NCBI GenBank assembly: GCA_021774955.1
Contig: JAJFIN010000280.1
Location: forward strand, 1-8,199
DNA length: 8,199 nt
Reading direction: 5' to 3'
From: Alphaproteobacteria bacterium
GTDB lineage: Bacteria; Pseudomonadota; Alphaproteobacteria; M2410
Position numbers and translations under genes: made by a program. Shown here piece after piece: positions 6,045 through 8,199 of the stretch. The first letter of the stretch is position 1; each line of letters starts with the position of its first letter. The notes below the pieces were generated by a model. It saw only the letters and a list, made by a program, of their open reading frames with translations, searched no databases and was not told the origin of the DNA.

Positions 6045-6650
6045 TTGAGTAACAAACACAGGTTGAGAATTTTGAGCGGATCGAACAACAATATTGAATT
6101 ACCCGTAGATCAGCGGTCGATTGTCCTGGTTGGCATGATGGGCGCCGGAAAATCGACGGTTGGACGGCGTCTTGCGCAATCCATGCGCTGCCCGTTTGCT
6201 GACGCCGATGCCGAAATCGAGGCCGCTGCCGGAGAATCTATTGAAGAGATTTTTGACAAGCGCGGTGAAGATGTCTTTCGCCAAGGCGAGCAAAAAGTGA
6301 TTGCCCGTTTGCTGAATGGCGAGCAATCGGTACTGGCAACCGGCGGTGGCGCTTTTATGTGTGAGGAAACCCGGACGCTGGTTGCCAAACGAGGCATTTC
6401 AGTTTGGTTGCGGGCTGAATTTGATTTGTTGTTGGAGCGGGTTTCGCGTCGCAACAATCGACCCTTGCTAAAAAAGGGTGATCCCGAGGCAACCTTGAAG
6501 CACCTCATCGAGGAACGTTATCCCTATTACGAGCTGGCTGATATCACGGTCGATACTCAAGATGGTCCGCACAAGATCACCGTCGATGCCATCCTCGATA
6601 AGTTAGAATTATTTTACGACTCCCATGGGATCGAAAAGCGCCTTCCATGA
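6045..6650 (+). CDS. aroK: Shikimate kinase
   Basis: AroK transfers phosphate from ATP to the 3-hydroxyl of shikimate in the cytosol, on the route to chorismate and aromatic amino acids. The 201-residue protein has a short N-terminal extension of about 24 residues, then a P-loop GMMGAGKST (30-38). Shikimate-binding D53/D55 (FADADAEIE) and R79 (VFRQGE) follow, then the Walker-B-like glycine motif TGGGAF (99-104). The LID arginine R139 is in NNRPLL, and R158 is in EERYPYYE. All are in the expected order and spacing. The start is a TTG. It heads an operon in which its stop overlaps aroB by 4 nt. AroL-type kinases are an alternative name for the same activity; aroK is the usual label with aroB adjacent. 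Confidence 0.97.
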   Translation: MSNKHRLRILSGSNNNIELPVDQRSIVLVGMMGAGKSTVGRRLAQSMRCPFADADAEIEAAAGESIEEIFDKRGEDVFRQGEQKVIARLLNGEQSVLATGGGAFMCEETRTLVAKRGISVWLRAEFDLLLERVSRRNNRPLLKKGDPEATLKHLIEERYPYYELADITVDTQDGPHKITVDAILDKLELFYDSHGIEKRLP

Positions 6651-7777
6651 CCAAACGACCATCGACGGCACGCTCTGACGAAATTGTCCATGTCGATTTA
6701 GGAGCGCGCAGTTACGACATTCATATCGGAGCGGGTCTTTTGGATCGCGCGGGTGTCTTGATCAAACCATTGCTCGGTGACGGTCGCGTGGCCATCATTA
6801 CCGACGAAAACGTTGCCAAACATTTTGTTCAGCCGCTAACAGCGAGCCTCGATAAAGCCGGTATTGGTCACACATTGATCACACTCCCCCCCGGCGAAGC
6901 GACAAAACAATTTTCTATGCTCGAAGACGTTTGCACCAAGCTTTTGGATGCCAAGCTCGAACGCGATGACATGGTGATCGCCCTCGGTGGTGGTGTCATC
7001 GGCGATCTAGCGGGCTTCGCTGCAGCCATCTTGCGGCGTGGAATCGATTTCATCCAGGTACCAACAACGCTGCTCGCACAAGTCGATTCGTCCGTTGGCG
7101 GAAAAACCGGCATCAATACGGCGCATGGCAAAAACTTGGTCGGCGCCTTTCATCAGCCGCGCCTGGTGTTAGCCGATATCGATACGCTCGACACATTGCC
7201 GGAACGCGATTTTCTGAGCGGCTATGCCGAGGTGGTAAAATACGCCCTCATCGATGATCCAAAATTCTTTGACTGGCTTGAAGCCAATGGGTCGGCACTC
7301 GTCAGCGGTGACAGGCACGCCCGCGTTCACGCCATCGTCACCGCCTGCAAAGCAAAAGCGCGGATCGTTGCCCAAGATGAACGAGAGCAAGGCTGTCGCG
7401 CGCTGCTCAATCTCGGGCATACTTTCGGCCACGCCCTTGAAGCTGAAACCGATTTTTCTGACCGCCTCACCCACGGTGAAAGTGTCGCGATTGGCCTGGT
7501 CATGGCGCATCGCTTCAGCCAAGCCCAAGGTCTGATGTCCGGTCAGGATTGCACCCGTATCGAAAACCATTTCAAAGCGATGTCCTTGAAAACCATCCTC
7601 AGCGATATTTCCGGTCCAGCCCTTAAACCTGAAGCCCTGCTTGACCATATGTATCAGGACAAAAAGGTCTCAAAGGGGCAGCTTACCTTCATTCTTTCTG
7701 AAGGTATTGGTAAAGCCTTTATTGCTAAAAATAGTGCATCAGATCAGCTCCTCACGTTCCTTACAAAACAGGTCTAA
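6647..7777 (+). CDS. aroB: 3-dehydroquinate synthase
   Basis: AroB converts DAHP to 3-dehydroquinate, the second shikimate-pathway step, using NAD+ and a divalent metal in the cytosol. At 376 residues the length is normal. The NAD-binding loop GGGVIGD is at 114-120. PTTLLAQVDSSVGGKTGIN at 139-157 contains K153, and GKNLVG at 161-166 contains K162. The metal ligands are E195 (SGYAEVVKYA), H258 (LNLGHTFGHALE) and H276 (LTHGESVAIG). The ATG overlaps the aroK stop as ATGA, indicating coupled translation. The next gene follows after 2 nt. No missing residues or frameshifts. Confidence 0.98.
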   Translation: MTKRPSTARSDEIVHVDLGARSYDIHIGAGLLDRAGVLIKPLLGDGRVAIITDENVAKHFVQPLTASLDKAGIGHTLITLPPGEATKQFSMLEDVCTKLLDAKLERDDMVIALGGGVIGDLAGFAAAILRRGIDFIQVPTTLLAQVDSSVGGKTGINTAHGKNLVGAFHQPRLVLADIDTLDTLPERDFLSGYAEVVKYALIDDPKFFDWLEANGSALVSGDRHARVHAIVTACKAKARIVAQDEREQGCRALLNLGHTFGHALEAETDFSDRLTHGESVAIGLVMAHRFSQAQGLMSGQDCTRIENHFKAMSLKTILSDISGPALKPEALLDHMYQDKKVSKGQLTFILSEGIGKAFIAKNSASDQLLTFLTKQV

Positions 7778-7779
7778 CG

Positions 7780-8199
7780 ATGGAACCGCTCGCTTCTTCC
7801 CTAACCAGCCTTGGTGTTGGCTCGCTCATCTTCATGAGTGCGCTCATCGTTTTTCTGTTGTTTCTGTCGGCATTTTTCTCCGGTTCTGAGACAGCCCTGA
7901 CGGCCGCTTCGCGGCCGCGCATGCATAAGCTCGAGCAAGATGGCGACAATCGCGCCAAACGCGTGAATCTACTAATTTCAAATCGCGAAAAGCTGATCGG
8001 GGCGATATTGCTGGGCAACAATCTGGTCAACATTTTAGCCTCAGCATTAGCAACCGTTGTCTTACTCCAATTGTTCGGCCAAGCCGGCGTCGCCTATGCA
8101 ACGTTGATCATGACCGCGCTGATTCTAGTCTTTTCTGAAGTGCTCCCAAAAACTTTGGCCATCGCACGAACCGAATGGATGGCCATGGGCGTCGCTCCG
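7780..8199 (+). CDS. CNNM/CorC-family membrane protein (DUF21), 5' part
   Basis: The first 140 codons are present and the gene runs off the window; no stop is seen. The sequence matches the N-terminal membrane domain of the CNNM/CorC family, bacterial homologues of Mg2+ transporters that are often annotated as hemolysin-like. Helix 1 is at about 14-36, followed by the family signature FFSGSETALTAASRPRM near 32-48. LIGAILLGNNLVNILASALAT is near 73-93 and FSEVLPKTLA near 118-127. CBS and CorC_HlyC domains are expected downstream but are outside the window. AGGT lies 7 nt before the ATG, and only 2 nt separate it from the aroB stop, so it is very likely cotranscribed. The aroK-aroB-CNNM order is, as I recall, common in alphaproteobacteria. 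Ion specificity cannot be judged here. Confidence 0.94.
   Translation, partial: MEPLASSLTSLGVGSLIFMSALIVFLLFLSAFFSGSETALTAASRPRMHKLEQDGDNRAKRVNLLISNREKLIGAILLGNNLVNILASALATVVLLQLFGQAGVAYATLIMTALILVFSEVLPKTLAIARTEWMAMGVAP

Noticed and set aside
5854..6048. 64-codon plus-strand frame ahead of aroK
   Set aside because: It starts at a TTG without a ribosome site, fills the divergent promoter region and has no motif. Its end overlaps the aroK start only by the TTGA sequence.
7169..7648. 159-codon minus-strand frame
   Set aside because: It is the antisense shadow of aroB, whose catalytic and metal-binding motifs are all intact on the plus strand.

Overview
The window looks like chromosomal DNA of an alphaproteobacterium. 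Evidence for this is the gene order (xerD facing away from aroK-aroB-CNNM transporter, with accA downstream of xerD), AccA and AroK sequences that read as alphaproteobacterial, a perfect TTAA-N7-TTAA site (the CtrA-box pattern) upstream of xerD, and intergenic palindromes of a type I know from this class. The order within the class cannot be fixed from this window. I see no phage, plasmid, IS or CRISPR signature.

Layout. Bases 1-620 hold no credible gene. They carry a long hairpin at the left edge, three copies of one palindromic repeat (one inverted), and a second type of hairpin just downstream of the first gene. The leftward (-) block follows. It comprises a two-domain VOC (glyoxalase-fold) protein that directly follows and overlaps accA, accA itself, then xerD, then a 636-residue exported protein of unknown function. 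The block begins with a 43-codon membrane-protein gene whose end overlaps the start of the exported-protein gene. From about 6045 the rightward (+) block is a tight operon: aroK and aroB overlap by 4 nt (ATGA), and a CNNM/CorC-type membrane protein starts 2 nt after aroB and runs off the window.

How the genes fit together. AroK and AroB are two steps of the shikimate pathway to aromatic amino acids. AccA supplies malonyl-CoA for fatty acid synthesis. XerD resolves chromosome dimers at dif. These are core housekeeping genes. The least understood part is the pair upstream of xerD: a one-helix membrane peptide translationally overlapped with a secreted, helical, repeat-like protein. The pairing suggests an envelope function, but nothing in the sequence defines it.

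The three observations most worth following are the overlapped small-ORF/exported-protein pair, the CtrA-type site in front of xerD, and the repeat cluster at the left end.
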